Shown piece by piece: positions 47,086 to 59,803 of a stretch of 64,000 nt of DNA (its first letter is position 1; every line of letters starts with the position of its first letter). The stretch is from the NCBI GenBank assembly GCA_019321725.1, contig CM033108.1:5650001-5714000 (forward strand), in the 5' to 3' direction. The translations under genes and the position numbers were made by a program. Under the pieces are notes generated by a model. It worked only from the letters and a program-made list of their open reading frames with translations. It had not been told where the DNA came from and ran no database searches. The stretch comes from Paulownia fortunei (Eukaryota; Streptophyta; Magnoliopsida; Lamiales; Paulowniaceae).

Positions 47086-49515
47086 TGTGCAGCTCTGAAT
47101 TTGATTTTTACACTGCTTTTCTATGAAATATCAATTGCGTAGAGCTAAGCGGAAACCCGAAATTGCGAAGAAAAAATCTATGGGGCTGAAATAGAGGTTC
47201 AGATTTTAGGGAAATTGGGGGACAGAATAATTAAACCCTAGTTTCTTGAACTGGATTCAAGTACATAGGAAAAATGGCGAAGAGGAGAGTGGGGAGTTGG
47301 TTTTTCCTTTTCTGCAGTTTTGTGTTAAAATAAAATAATAAAAAATTATTTTTCTGCAGTTTTTTTTTTAATTAATTTGAATAGTTGATTCATGATTTTT
47401 TACAAATTACGTATACTTTAAGTATTTGGGGTTTATAATAAATATCAAGTTTTACATATTGGGAATTCATCCAATTATTGATTAAAATTTCATATAATGA
47501 TATGAATATATTTTCAATATAATTTCAAAATTTTCATTTATTTTTTATAATATATAACTTTAGTTTGATTAAATAAATGATAATAATATAACAACATAAA
47601 GGTAAGATTGATTTAAATAAAAAAATAGAATTAAAATATACGTTGTGGCAAGCTAAGATTTAAAATTATAATTTATAAAATGAGATTTAAATACTAGTTT
47701 AAAAAACTTAAAAGGGGATTATAGTTGAACTTTGGTACTTGGCGCAAAATTTGGTTTGTCGTATTTTTTTAACAAAACAAATAATTTTCTTATAAAACAA
47801 AAAACATGCAAACAGGCTATAATCGTAATTTTCTAGTTCCATTATTATTTGCTTAATACCTAAAAAAAACTACAAGGCAATATTTTTTTAACTTGAACAA
47901 TTAATTTAATCGGACAACAATGGTCATTGATTCAACCGCTTAATTCGATTTTAAAAAATTGGTTAACTCAGATAATGACATGATAATTATATATATGTAT
48001 GTATATGTTATGAATATATGACATTACAAACAAATAAATGCATGAATATAGGTTAGAAATCTATACATATTTTTATATCCCCGACCAAAAAAAAATAAAG
48101 GAAAAATTGCACCTATTATTACAATTTGCACACTCATAAGTCATGTACACGTTTAGTGCATGTTTGGGAGCACAAGTCCATTTTCTAAATGGACTTTTTA
48201 TTAAATGCTTTTTTAAAAAGTTTTTTTTATTATTATAACATATGTTTGGTAAAATCCATTTCAAACAAGTGTTTTAGAACTAAAAGTCCATTTTTCACAT
48301 AAAATTGTGTTTGGTAAACTAATTAAAAAGTGCATCTTTAACATGAATTTAACAATATTATCCCTACTTATATTAAAAATATTATTTACAGTATATGAAT
48401 TAATTGATTTTATTTTTTTTATCAATACTTAAGTAATATATAATTTTATTTTTTTACCAGTTATTAATTTAATTTTTTTGTGAAACTTTTCAAAGAAAAT
48501 TCACAAATTAGATTAATGGAAAAACTGCAACTCATAGTTTCAATTTATCTTTCATGATTTTCACTTTTATTTTTAAGTAATTATAATCAACAACAATTCT
48601 AATATTGAAATAATACACCTGGTAAAAATATTCGCAAAAAATTCCATCAAGAGAAAAAAGAAGCTTCCATTTATGTTTTTTCCACAATGAGAGATCCACC
48701 AAGTATAGATGTATACAAACTCTAAAATTCATAAAATAAAAGAAAATAATTACAAAATTTTAGTAAAAGTAGCAAAGAAAACAAGAATCCAATTGAATTC
48801 AAAGTTTCAATATTAAACTGTAACCTTATAATATATATATATATATATATAAAAGAGAAAACTCACCAATAATTTAAACGAATGAGAAACAATCTAAGTC
48901 CACAGAATTTACCTGAAAAATATAAAAAATACTATCAAGAATCAGTATGTGTAGAAAGTTATAGGAGTATGAATTTTGTATAATTTGTTCAAATTTTTTT
49001 ATCAGATAAAAATTATAAAATATATGTATGAAGAATCCAAATAAAAAATACATCATCTACATTTCAATTAAAAAATAAATTACAAAAAGAAAAAATGATA
49101 GATACCTTGAAATCCCTCAAAACTTTTGTGAAAAGGTTTGGAAGAATAAACGTGTTTTGAAAAGTAGTATAGAGTAGTATAGTGAAGTTAATATTGATAA
49201 TTTAAATAGAAACAGAAGGGATAAAATTGAAAAAATATAAATTTTTTAATAACTTCCAGATAAAAGTGCGAAAAATGAGTTTTAAGAAGCTGTCTATTCT
49301 CAATTTTTTAGAATGGACTTTTAGAGATGTGACATATCTAAAAAGTTCATCCAATATAAATTACCAAACACCAAAAAAAAATTTCAAATGGACTTTTTTT
49401 ATCTAAAAGTCCATTTGAAAAGTAATTCCAAACATATTCTTATTCAATTCCATTATTTTTAGCCTTCCCCCAGGTGACGAGGTTTGGTAATTAAAGATTG
49501 TTAAAAAAGTAAAAA
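47086..49515. other. AT-rich spacer upstream of ZMAT2 gene
   Basis: The first 200 bp are the ZMAT2 leader and promoter region. The rest is AT-rich without a recognisable gene, apart from the foldback element at 48157-49440. Confidence 0.55.
48157..49440. mobile_element. Foldback element of about 1.3 kb
   Basis: The left end reads TGCATGTTTGGGAGCACAAG then TCCATTTTCTAAATGGACTT. The reverse complement of the right end reads GAATATGTTTGGAATTACTT then TTCAAATGGACTTTTAGA. Both arms carry paired AAGTCCATTT/AAATGGACTT words. There is no transposase frame in the core. It fits a non-autonomous DNA transposon; I could not fix a target duplication. Confidence 0.6.
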
Positions 49516-51323
49516 GAAATGAATCTTCAAAAGTTCACCCTTGTATTTACAAATCTCTTTTCCTCTCAAATAAGTGAATCCACGTTGGATCCACATCCAA
49601 AAAACCAGAACCACGATGTTTGAAAAGAATGAACAACAAAACTTGTTCACGTTATTGCCGTCGTGCCTGGAGTTGGAGGGGATTTTCTATTTGTTTCTCT
49701 TATGGTAGGTTTTCTCTTTTTTATTTCTATTCTATTTTCTCTTAAATTTATGAGGAAAAGAAAAGTTATTTCAAAATTGGTTCCAAACATGTTAACGAGT
49801 GACAGGTTGACGGGTTTGTTTGATTTTGAGCAGGTGATATTGGGTTTTTAACGACTTATTTTGAATATACAATTACTAGTATGAAGATCTATTCGTGGTT
49901 AAATTTTTAAAATAAATTATTCGTACACAATTTAAGATTTGGTTAACTCATAAATATTTCTCTATTTTTTGAAAAATATATCTACACTCTTGACTTTTTG
50001 CTCCATCCGACATTTATACCTTTTTGTTTGTCGCCCTTGGGGTTTTCAACTAACATCACAAAAAGTCCAATAGTTTTCCAAAAATGCCCTTTCGTACATA
50101 GGAAGATTTTTTGATTGCTTTTTACCATTTTTACCAATTTTTACTCATAGTAATGCCCTTTGGGCATAAATGTTAGCCTCTCTTCATAGGCATATCAGAA
50201 TAATTGTAATTTATGAAAATAATAAGAGTACCATTGCAATAATTTTAATTTTTTTTTTAAATGTGACCATTTATAGCCAAGTTTTGTTGTATTTATATTT
50301 TAGGGTTAATTATACTTATCTTCCTTTTAAAATAGCTAAAATACCAACTCCTTCTTCTTGCATAATTACTACAATCTCCCCTATGAGTTTGCTTCGTTAG
50401 AAAATTCAAATAAAAGTCATAAATGATAATTTTGCTATTGATTTAAAAAATTAAAAGTCACATTAGAAATTTAGTAAATGACAATTCTGCCTTGGTGGCT
50501 TAGTAATATTTATATATTTATAAAGGGGTATTTTGTGTCTACAAAAATAACAAGACAAGAAAATAATACAATTTGAAATTTTAGTGAATTTGATGAATAT
50601 ATGTGGATACAGTCTCTATTTAATCCTCAGATTTTTCTCTTAAAAATAAGAATTTTTGAAATTTAACACTTCAAAAATGGATTGATGATTTGATCTCCTC
50701 AAAATTTGATTTGATCTTTAAATATTAATTTGTGGTTTAGCAACATAACCAAGAATTAAAATGTTATAATTATATGTGCCTTTACGACGAACATTTTGGT
50801 CTTCGCCTTGAACGTCTTTAAATCTTTTTGAATTTAATGAACTTGAGTTAAGAGAACTTTGGAACTTACTCCAACACTTTTATTGCTTGAAAGCAGACTT
50901 TTTTCTTTTGTAATTTTTTTGAGATGACTCTTATTTATATTTATAGAATATAGGTTATAAGCAAAATTATTTGATAAAGCGGGCATGATGATGTAATCAG
51001 CATTTACTTTCTTAATTATAAAATGTGATTTAAATTATCATAATATTGATATCCACTTTCATAATCTGCAAGATATGATATTTATTGCCAAACTATTATA
51101 ATATGACATATGTTAAATTGATAATATTCAATTTATCTGTTAGTAAATATCATATTTAATATTAAAATTCAATGATAATTCTAAAAATAAATAAAAAATA
51201 AAATTGATAAGTAAAAATATATTACACATCTCAATGTATAATTGTCAATAAATTTTTCATATCTACATGTGTGTATTTGTAATATTCATGCAGTTGAATG
51301 AGTGTTTTCTAATATATTCATAT

Positions 51324-52781
51324 GGAAAATTATACTTTTTGGTTCCATAATTAAGGTCGTTGCGATTTTAATCTCGCGTTCTCACTTTTAGTCTCGTAGG
51401 AAATGTTATTTTGCAACTTCAGTCCAGTAGAAATTTTTTATTGTAACTTTGTCTTGTAGAAAAATTTTGGTTGCAACTTTAGTCCAAACAATCAAATATT
51501 TGACAAAAAAGTCACGTGCTCCGCACGTGGCTTCTAAAGTTAGGTAATAGATCGAGAATTACATTTTAATCCCACAATTTTGGTGATCTAGCAAGTTCAT
51601 ATATATATATATATATATATAAATAAGTAAGCTAATAATAATACGTGAAAAAAGTAAGGGTGTTAATTTGGTAAAATCTAATTCAACCAAATTAAAATTT
51701 CAGTAAATCAAAAATTTGGATACGCCAAAATGCTATTTCAAATGCGGAACCAAATTAATTGATTTGAATTTTTTTTATTATTTGGTTCAATAATTTGGTT
51801 AACCATTTTTAAATAATAAAATAATTAAAAACTAAATAACTAAATCATGATTGTATTTCTTATTTATTATTTTTCTAGTTTTGGAGAGCTAAAAATAATA
51901 ATAAGTATAAATGTAATTAATAATTATAAAAATATTAAAAACTATGTCAAAATTATAATTCGATGTGGTTCGATAAAAAAAAATAAAAAAATTAAAACCA
52001 AATTAAATACCAATTTTTTCTAAAAATTAAAATTGAATGCCAATTTGAATTTTTCAACATGTACCGAATTTTCAGTTTTGAATATTATATCATTTTACTG
52101 CTGTGAACACCCCTGTAAAAAAGTTACAATGAATGAGAACAAAAAAGATATGACATTTAATTTTTAATTATTTTTTTTATTTTTATTTTTAAAAAATCAA
52201 TTAACCAAATTATCAAAATAAAAAACCAAAAAAGATTCAAATCCATGTAAGCATTTTGGTATATTGAAATTTTAGTTCGGTTCAATTCAATTTTAACGAA
52301 TGAACAATTCTATTCTTTTTATATGTTCTTTTTTAACTTTCTTAAAAATATATATTTAAAATCGCTACTTCACCTATTTTAAATTATATTTTAAAAAAGA
52401 TTTTTATTTATTCTGAAAATTCACAGTCGAGCAAGTTTTTTCACAGTGGAAAAAATCTTGATTTTGTTGATGAATATATTTTTTACTTTTAATTTTTAAT
52501 TTTTTTGACTATTTTGGAGTCTGAAAGTGACAAAATAGTGAAGAATATTATTCCTCAGCCTTTCCAACCTTTAATGGTTGTTGTTTCATGATTTTCCTCC
52601 AAAAGTAGCCCCCACTCGCCTACTTTTTCCTCCTATTCCACACTAACGGCCAAATTTGTTACTGCCGTCTACTTGCTAACATGACCAAATTTACAACAAA
52701 AAATTCTTATTGGACCATTTTGAAATATAGAAACTAAAATCGCAACGCCTTAATTTATTGAGACCAAAAGTGTAATTTTTT
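51324..52781. mobile_element. TIR transposon in left duplicate (Mutator-like?)
   Basis: Terminal inverted repeats of about 50 bp: the left end reads GGAAAATTATACTTTTTGGT, and the right end (reverse complement) reads GAAAAAATTACACTTTTGGT. Both continue into a GTTGCGATTTTA block. Flanking TCTAATATAT and TCTATTACAT resemble a 10-bp target duplication, which would suggest Mutator-like. There is no coding frame in its 1.46 kb. Confidence 0.6.
51657..52313. mobile_element. Foldback element nested in the left TIR transposon
   Basis: Inverted arms carry AACCAAATTA / TAATTTGGTT and ATTTGGTTAACC / CAATTAACCAAAT words around an AT-rich core. The ends read GGGTGTTAATTTGG on one side and GAATGAACA on the other. 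The form resembles short non-autonomous hAT-like elements. It is inside the larger TIR element, and its equivalent is at the same place in the right duplicate. Confidence 0.5.
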
Positions 52782-53639
52782 CTATTACATAATTAAATTT
52801 CATTGCCTTAAAAAATTCAAAATATCTTAAATACAATTATCATTCTCTCTCTCAATTATACAAAAAGTTAAGTTGGTATCGAGCTCTTATGATAAATTCA
52901 ATCCCAACTTTTGTTGTTCTGATTTAATTTAAAAATGTACAATCTAATGAAACCCTAAATCAACTCTATCTTTCTTTCCCTCCCTCCGCCATCGCCCATC
53001 CCTCATCTTTCTCCATCTCTCCCTTTTATCTCACTCATTCTCTATTATTTCATCTCCCTACCGCCATCATTATTTTTTCCTTCTCTCTTCCTCCCTAACA
53101 TCGCTCTTGCCTTTTTTTGTGTATATAATTATTACATTTATATATCCTGTGTATTTTGGGAAAAAACATATAAGAACAGTTGGTCTAGGGGCAAAATAAG
53201 TAGTTAAAATATTTTTTTTTGCTAACATCCTCATTTTTCATCCAAAATCCTAAGAGTAGGAAATTTTGGTAATGGAGCAAACTTAGATAAGGTATTTTTA
53301 TAATTATAAAAAGAAGATGGGTTGATAATTTAGCTATTTCAGATACTAGGTAAGTATAGCTAACCTTACATTCTATTGTTTCCAACATTTGCTCACATAT
53401 TTGATAGTTTCATTATGGGGCATTTCGTATCATATTGTTGATGCATTTGAAACAATAAAAGAGAGATGCATGAGCGAGAAGAAAGTTATGATCATGATTT
53501 CAAAAAACAAGTAGCAATATGGGTAGAATTTTCTACTACTACCTAGATCATGGCTTCTTATGTTGGTATTTATTCCTTTTTTTTTATATTAAATTGTGAT
53601 AGTTGATTTATAACCGTTGCAGAATTAACTATTTATAAA

Positions 53640-54640
53640 CCCTATTCTTTTGGAAATTTTGCTTGTAAATGGATCCACTAGAGAGTATAGTATCAATCAA
53701 TTGTAAGTAGATATACAAATGAAAATTTGGAGTTGATGGGGAGGTAACAATCTATAAGGCTCATTTGGTAGTAAAATGTTACACTTAAAGATAAGGTGTT
53801 GACTATAAAGAATTTTTTAGCAAGTTACTATGCTCAAATCTATAAGAATTTTACTTGCCATATATGCATATTATAACTAGGGATATTTGATAAAAGCATA
53901 CAAAAATTACAATCATTAATGAAAACTTAAGGAAGAGATCTATATAAAGCAAGCGAAGGTCTTCATATCCAAAGAAAACAAGAAAAATGTTTGCAATTAG
54001 AGATCTATTTATGGATTCAAACAAATGTTCCATAGTTGGAACATTTGATTTGATAAGAAGGTTAAATCGCTTGATTTTTCAAGAATGCAAATGACCTTGT
54101 TTGTACGAGGAGAATAAGAGCACAATGACATTCATAGTATTTTATGTTGATAGAATCATATTCATTGAGAATGATGTAGGGATGTTGCATTGGAATAAAG
54201 CATGATTGTCTACACAATTCTCTATAAAGGATTTAGCATAAACATCATTTTGTCCGGGATTAAGATCTATTGGGATAGGTAGAAAATGATACTTGAGTTT
54301 TCCCAATTTATATACATAGATAAAATACTAAAAAAACTAAGAATAGAATTATCTAAGAGATGATTCTTGATAATGAGCCATGAGATTTTTTGTCCCAAAA
54401 CACTTCCGATGAAAAAAAAAAGAATGGTTCGCATACTTTATATATGTACGATTGAAAGCATAATGAATGCAATACTATGCACAAGACTTGGTGTTACGTA
54501 TGCTAAGTGTTATGACCAAGTTATGAATATATCCATACGAATAACACTATTCTTGACTTCTGATTTTGATGGGACCATCAAAGAACCAAAAAAGAAAAAA
54601 AAAAGGCCAAAAAGTGTACTTTGCAGCTCTAAATTGCATT
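53640..54640 (+). pseudogene. Decayed Copia reverse-transcriptase segment
   Basis: Plus-strand fragments of a Copia polymerase, riddled with stops and frameshifts. Readable pieces are YKAHLVVKCYTLKD, RSIYGFKQMF, GIKIYWDR, and FCPKTLPMKKKRMVRI followed by ESIMNAILCTRLGVTYAK. They fall in the normal order of the reverse-transcriptase domain. No LTR is seen at either side. The segment is absent from the right duplicate. It is older and more damaged than the Copia element at 17-22 kb and is not the same family. Confidence 0.82.
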
Positions 54641-54786
54641 ATTTCATCTGTAGAACTTGTTTTTTTTTCACTTTTGTTTTTGAAACCCACTAAAAAAGAA
54701 CCCCACCCCAGGATTAACAAAAAATTAATGAGAAATTAGATAGTATTATTTACAAGAGGATAGCCTAATATTATATACGATAAATG

Positions 54787-54958
54787 TTAAATGACAGTTC
54801 ACCTCTCAAATTTGATAATTTTAACATATTACTCTCTAAAATTATATTTTAAATACTTTGTCAATTCAACTTATATTAATTATAGTACTTTGATCCATAA
54901 TGTCAATTCAACTTTTCATAAAATATTCTTTTTCAATCGTGGTCATGCATTTTTTTTC
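54787..54958. repeat. Truncated left arm of a foldback element
   Basis: This matches the beginning of the foldback element at 59173-59803 (TTAAATG(A/G)CA(G/A)TTCACCTC onward), then stops at about 54958. There the sequence jumps to the start of the right duplicate, so the duplication junction lies inside the element. Confidence 0.75.
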
Positions 54959-56775
54959 TTGAATGAAATGAATCTTCAAAAGTTTAACCTTGTATTTACA
55001 AACCTTTTTTCCTCTCAAATAAGTGAAACCACATCCAAAAAATCAGATCCACGTTGTTTGAAAAGAAAAAGAAGAAAATAAGCCAATGAACAACAAAAAT
55101 TGTTCACGCTATTGGCGTCATGCCTAGAGTTGGAAGGGATTTTCTATTTGTTTCTCTAATGTTAGGGTTTTTTTTTTCTCCTCTATTTTTCTCTTAAATT
55201 CACGAAAAAAAAGTTACTTCAAAATTGGTTCCAAACATATTAACGGGTGATGGGTTGTCAGGTTTGTTTGATTTTGACCAAGTGATATTAGGTTTTTTGC
55301 GACTTATTTTGAATATACAATTAGTACGAATGTCTATTCGTGGTTAAATTTTTAAAGTAAATTATTCGTACACAGTTTAAGATTTGACTAACTCATAAAT
55401 ACTTTTCTATTTTTTGAAAAATATATCTACACCCTTGACGTTTTGCTCCATCCAACATTTATACCTTTTTGTTTGTCACTCTTGGGGTTTTCAACTAACA
55501 TCACAAAAAATCCAATAATTTTCCAAAAATGCCCTTACGCATATAAGAAGATTTTTTGATTCCTTTTTACCATTTTTACCAATTTTTACTCATAGTAATA
55601 CCCTTTGGGCATAAATGTTAGCCCATCTTCATAGGCATATCAGAATAATTGTAATTTATGAAAATAATAAGGGTACCATTGCAATAATTTTTATTTTTTT
55701 TTAAATGCGACCATTTATAGCCAATTTGTTGTATTTATATTTTAGGGTTAATTATACTTATCTTCCTTTTGAAATAGCTAAACTACCAACGTCTTCCTTC
55801 TTCTCGCATAATTACTAAAACCTCCCCTATGAGTTTGCTTCATTAGAAAATTCAAATAAAAGTCATGAATGATAATTTTGTTGATGATTTAAAAAATTTA
55901 AAAGTCAAATTAGAAATTTAGTAAATGACAATTCTGCCTCGATGGCTTAGTAATATTTATATATTTATAAAGGGGTTTGTAACATAAATTTTGTGTCTTC
56001 AAAAATAACAAGACAAGAAAATGATACAATTTGAAATTTTAGTGAATTTGATGAATATATGTGAATACAATCTCTCTTTAATCCTCTAATTTTTCTCTTC
56101 AAGAATAAGAATTTTTGAAATTTAACACTTCGAAAATGGAATTGATGATTTGGTTTGCTCAAAATTTGATTTGATCCTCAAATATTAATTCATGGTTTAG
56201 TAACATAACCACGAATTAAAATATTATAATTTGATGTGCCTTTACGACGAATATTTTGATCTTCGCCTTAAACACATTTAAATCTTCTTGAATTTATTGA
56301 ACTTGAGTTGAAAGAACTTTGGAACTTACTCAAACACCTTTATTGCTTGAATGCAAACTTTCTTCTTTTTTAATTTTTTGAAGATGACTCTTATTTATAG
56401 TTATAGAATATAGGTTATTGGCAAAATTATTTGATAAAGTGGCATGATAATGTGATTATCATTTACTTTCTTAATTATAAGATGTAATTTAAATTACCAA
56501 AATATTGATATCCACTTCCATAATCTGCAATATACGATTTTTATTGCCAAAATATTATAATATGACATGTTAAATTGATAATATTTAATTTATCTGTTAG
56601 TAAATATCTTATTTAATATTAAAATTCAATGATAATTCTAAAAATAAAAAAATAAAATTGATAAGTAAAAATATATTACACATCTCAATGTATAATTGTC
56701 AATAAATTTTTCATATCTACATGGTGTATTTGTAATATTTATGCAGTTAAAGGAGTGTTTTTCTAATACATCGTA

Positions 56776-58346
56776 GGGAAAATTATACTTTTTGGTTTCA
56801 TAAGATTAAAGTTGTTGCGATTTTAGTCCCGCGTTCTCACTTTTAGTCTCGTTATTTTGCAACTTTAATCTAGTAGAAATTTTTTATTATAACTTTAGTC
56901 CAATAGAAAATTTTTAGTTGCAACTTTAGTCTGAACTGTCAAATAATTGACGAAAAAGTCATGTGCTTCGCACGTGGCCATTAAAGTGCGATGGATCAAG
57001 AATTGCATTTTACCCCCACAGTTTAGGGGATCTTGCAAGTGTATATATATATGTGTGTGTGTGTGTGTGTATTTAACATCACTATTTCACTTATTTTAAA
57101 TTATATTTCCAAAAAAAAGATTTTCATTTGTTATGAAAGTTCACAATTGAGCAAATTTTCCACGATGATAATAAATTCTTAATTGTGTTGATATATATAT
57201 ATATAAGTAGGTTAATAATAATACATGAAAAAGTAGGGATATTAATTTGGTAAAATCGATTTCAACCAAATTGAAACTTTAATAAATCAAAATTTTGGAT
57301 ATGCCAAACTGTTATTTGAAATGCTGAATCGAATTAATTGATTTGAATCTTTTTTATTATTTGGTTCAATAATTTGGTTAACCATTTTTAAATAATAAAA
57401 TAATTAAAACTAAATAGCTAAATCATGATTGTATTTCTTATTTATTATTTGTTTAGTTTTGGAGAGCTAAAAAATCAAAAAATAAGTAAAAATAATTAAT
57501 AATTATAAAAATATTAAATAAAAATATTGAAGAACTATGTCAAAATTATAATTCGATATGGTTCGGTAAACAAAAATAAAAAAATTAGATCCAAAGTAAA
57601 TGCCAATATTTTCTAAAATTAAAATCAATACCAATTTGAATTTTTCAATATGTACCAAATTTTCAGTTTCGAATATTCTATTGATTTACCGAACTATAAA
57701 CACACCGAAAAAAAGTTACAATGAATAAGAACAAAAGGGATATCACACCTTAGTAATTTATATTTTAATTATTTTATTATTTTTTAAAAAATATCAATTA
57801 ACCAAATTATCAAAATAAAAAACCAAAAAAGATTCAAATCCAAGTATATCATTTTGGTATACTAAAATTTTTATTTACTGAAATTTCAGTTTAGTTTAAT
57901 TCAATTTCATCGAATGAACACTTCTATTCTTTATTAACTTGCTTAAAAATACACATTTAAAATTGCTAATTCACCTATTTTAAATTATATTTTAAAAAAT
58001 ATTTTTATTTATCCTGAAAATTTGCAGTCGAGTTAGTTTTTTTATAGTGGAAAAATATTCTTGATTGTGTTGATTATTTTTTTTTTACTTTTTACTTTTT
58101 AATTTTTTTTTTACTACTATAGAGCCTGAAAGTGACAAAATACTGAAAATATTATTCTCTCAGCCTTTCCAACATTTAATGGTTGCTGCTTCATGATTTC
58201 CCTCCAAAAATAGCCAGACAACTAACGGCCAAACTGTTATTGCAGTCTACTTGCTAACAAGACCAAATTTACAACAAAATTCTTATTGGACCATTTTGAA
58301 ATATAGAAACTAAAATCGCAACAGCCAGACCAAAAGTGTAATTTTT
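56776..58346. mobile_element. TIR transposon in right duplicate
   Basis: Counterpart of the element at 51324-52781 with the same terminal inverted repeats. Flanking TCTAATACAT (about 56761-56771) and TCTATTACAT (about 58345-58355) agree at 9 of 10 positions and are the best evidence for a target duplication. An internal (GT)n run and an extra 0.1 kb distinguish it from the left copy. Confidence 0.6.
57235..57924. mobile_element. Foldback element nested in the right TIR transposon
   Basis: Counterpart of 51657-52313, with the same inverted AATTTGGTTAACC-type arms and a TTCATCGAATGAACA end. Its presence in both copies shows that it inserted before the duplication. Confidence 0.5.
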
Positions 58347-59172
58347 CTATTACATAATTAATTTCATTGTCTAAAAAAATTTAAAATAACTTAAATATAA
58401 TTATCATTTTTCCTCCCAATTATACAAAGAGTGTTAAGTTGGTATTGAGCTCTTATGATAAATTCAATCCCAATTTTTGTTATCTTGATTTGATTTAAAA
58501 ATGTACAATCTAATGAAACACTAAATCAATTCTATTTTTCTTTCCCTCCCTCCGCGGTTGCCCATCACTCATCTTTCTCCATCTCTCCCTTTTATCTCAC
58601 CATTATTTCATCTCCCTACACCATCACTATATTTTCTCTCTCTTTCTCTGTATCATCGCTCTTGTCTTTTTTATGTATCTAATTATTATATTTATATATT
58701 CTGGGTATTTTGGTAAAAAAATATAAGCACAATTGGTCTAGGGGCAAAATAAGTAGTTAAATATATTTTTTTTGTTGACATCATCATTTTTTTGTCCAAA
58801 ATCCTAAAAGTAGAAAATTTTGGTAACAAAGCAAACTTAGATAGAATATTTTTATAATTATAAAAAGAAGATGGGTAGGCAATTTAACTATTTCAAATAC
58901 TAGGTAAGTATAATTTACCTTGCATTATTATTTCCAACATTTGCTCACATATTTTGATAATTTCATTATGGGGCATTTCATATCATACTGTTGATGCATT
59001 TGAAACAATAAAAAGAGAGATGCATAAACGAGAAGAAAGCTATTATCATAATTTCAAAAAACAAGTAGCAATATGGGTAGACTTTTCTACTACTACCTAG
59101 ATCATGGTTTCTTATGTTGGTGTTTATATAGTACTATTTACAAGAGGATAGCCTAATATTATATGATAAATG

Positions 59173-59803
59173 TTAAATGGCAATTCACCTCTCAAATTTG
59201 ATAATTTTAGTATATTACTCCCTAACCATATATTTTAAATACTTTGTCCCTTCAACTTATATTTGTTACAGCATTTTGACCCCTAATGCCAATTTTAAAT
59301 TTTTATAAAATATTATTTTTTAATCACTATCACACATTTTTTTCCTTGTCTTTCCAAGCAAAAGAGAAAAAAAATATGTCATAATATTTTTTTATTATTA
59401 TCAATAGTAAAAACACGACAAATGACGATACTTTTGCTAATGGTACTACGATCGTTATTTGCAGTAAAAAAAAGTATAATCATTTGTCGTGTTTTTACCA
59501 TTGACAATAATAAAAAAATATTATAATGCATTTTTCTTAACTTTTGCAAGTAAATATGGAAAAAAAAATGCGCGGTGGTGGTTGATGAAGATCATTCTAG
59601 TAAAAAATTGATCTAAAAATGATATTGGGGAACAAATTATTATAATAAATATAAATTAAGGGGACAAAGTGTTTAAAATTTAATTTTAAGAGATAAAGTG
59701 TTAAAACCATAACGAAAGAATGTGTTTAAAATTTACTTTTAAAATTTACTTCTAAGATGTAACATACCAAAATAATCAAATTTAAGGGTGAAATGCCATT
59801 TAA
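59173..59803. mobile_element. 0.63-kb foldback element with long hairpin core
   Basis: The ends are TTAAATGGCAATTCACC and, inverted, TTAAATGGCATTTCACCC; the arms then match with interruptions for more than 150 bp. In the centre a stem of about 54 bp pairs 59380-59433 with 59473-59527 (both arms contain AAAAACACGACAAATGA on one strand or the other), leaving a 40-base loop. It is non-coding. The palindromic TTAA at each border could include a TA or TTAA target duplication. Confidence 0.72.

Larger units (their letters stand above)
49516..54958. repeat. Left copy of a 5.4-kb tandem duplication
   Basis: Sequence from 49516 to about 53574, and again from about 54738 to 54958, matches 54965-59345 in order and orientation. 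Matching landmarks include GAATCTTCAAAAGTT (49520 and 54970), GCACGTGGC (about 51523 and 56968), and CTTATGTTGGT (about 53554 and 59111). The copies differ by substitutions and small indels. The left copy has an extra 1.16 kb (about 53575-54737) holding a Copia fragment. No gene is seen in the unit. Confidence 0.88.
54965..59345. repeat. Right copy of the 5.4-kb tandem duplication
   Basis: Collinear with 49516-54958 but lacking the 1.16-kb Copia-bearing segment, which would fall at about 59128. It contains a (GT)n run at about 57052-57070 that is absent from the left copy, and an additional stretch near 57070-57200. No gene is seen. Confidence 0.88.

Noticed and set aside
49516..59345. Interpretation of the two 5.4-kb copies as LTRs of one giant retrotransposon
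   Set aside because: They are directly adjacent with no internal coding region, lack TG..CA ends, and contain complete nested DNA transposons.
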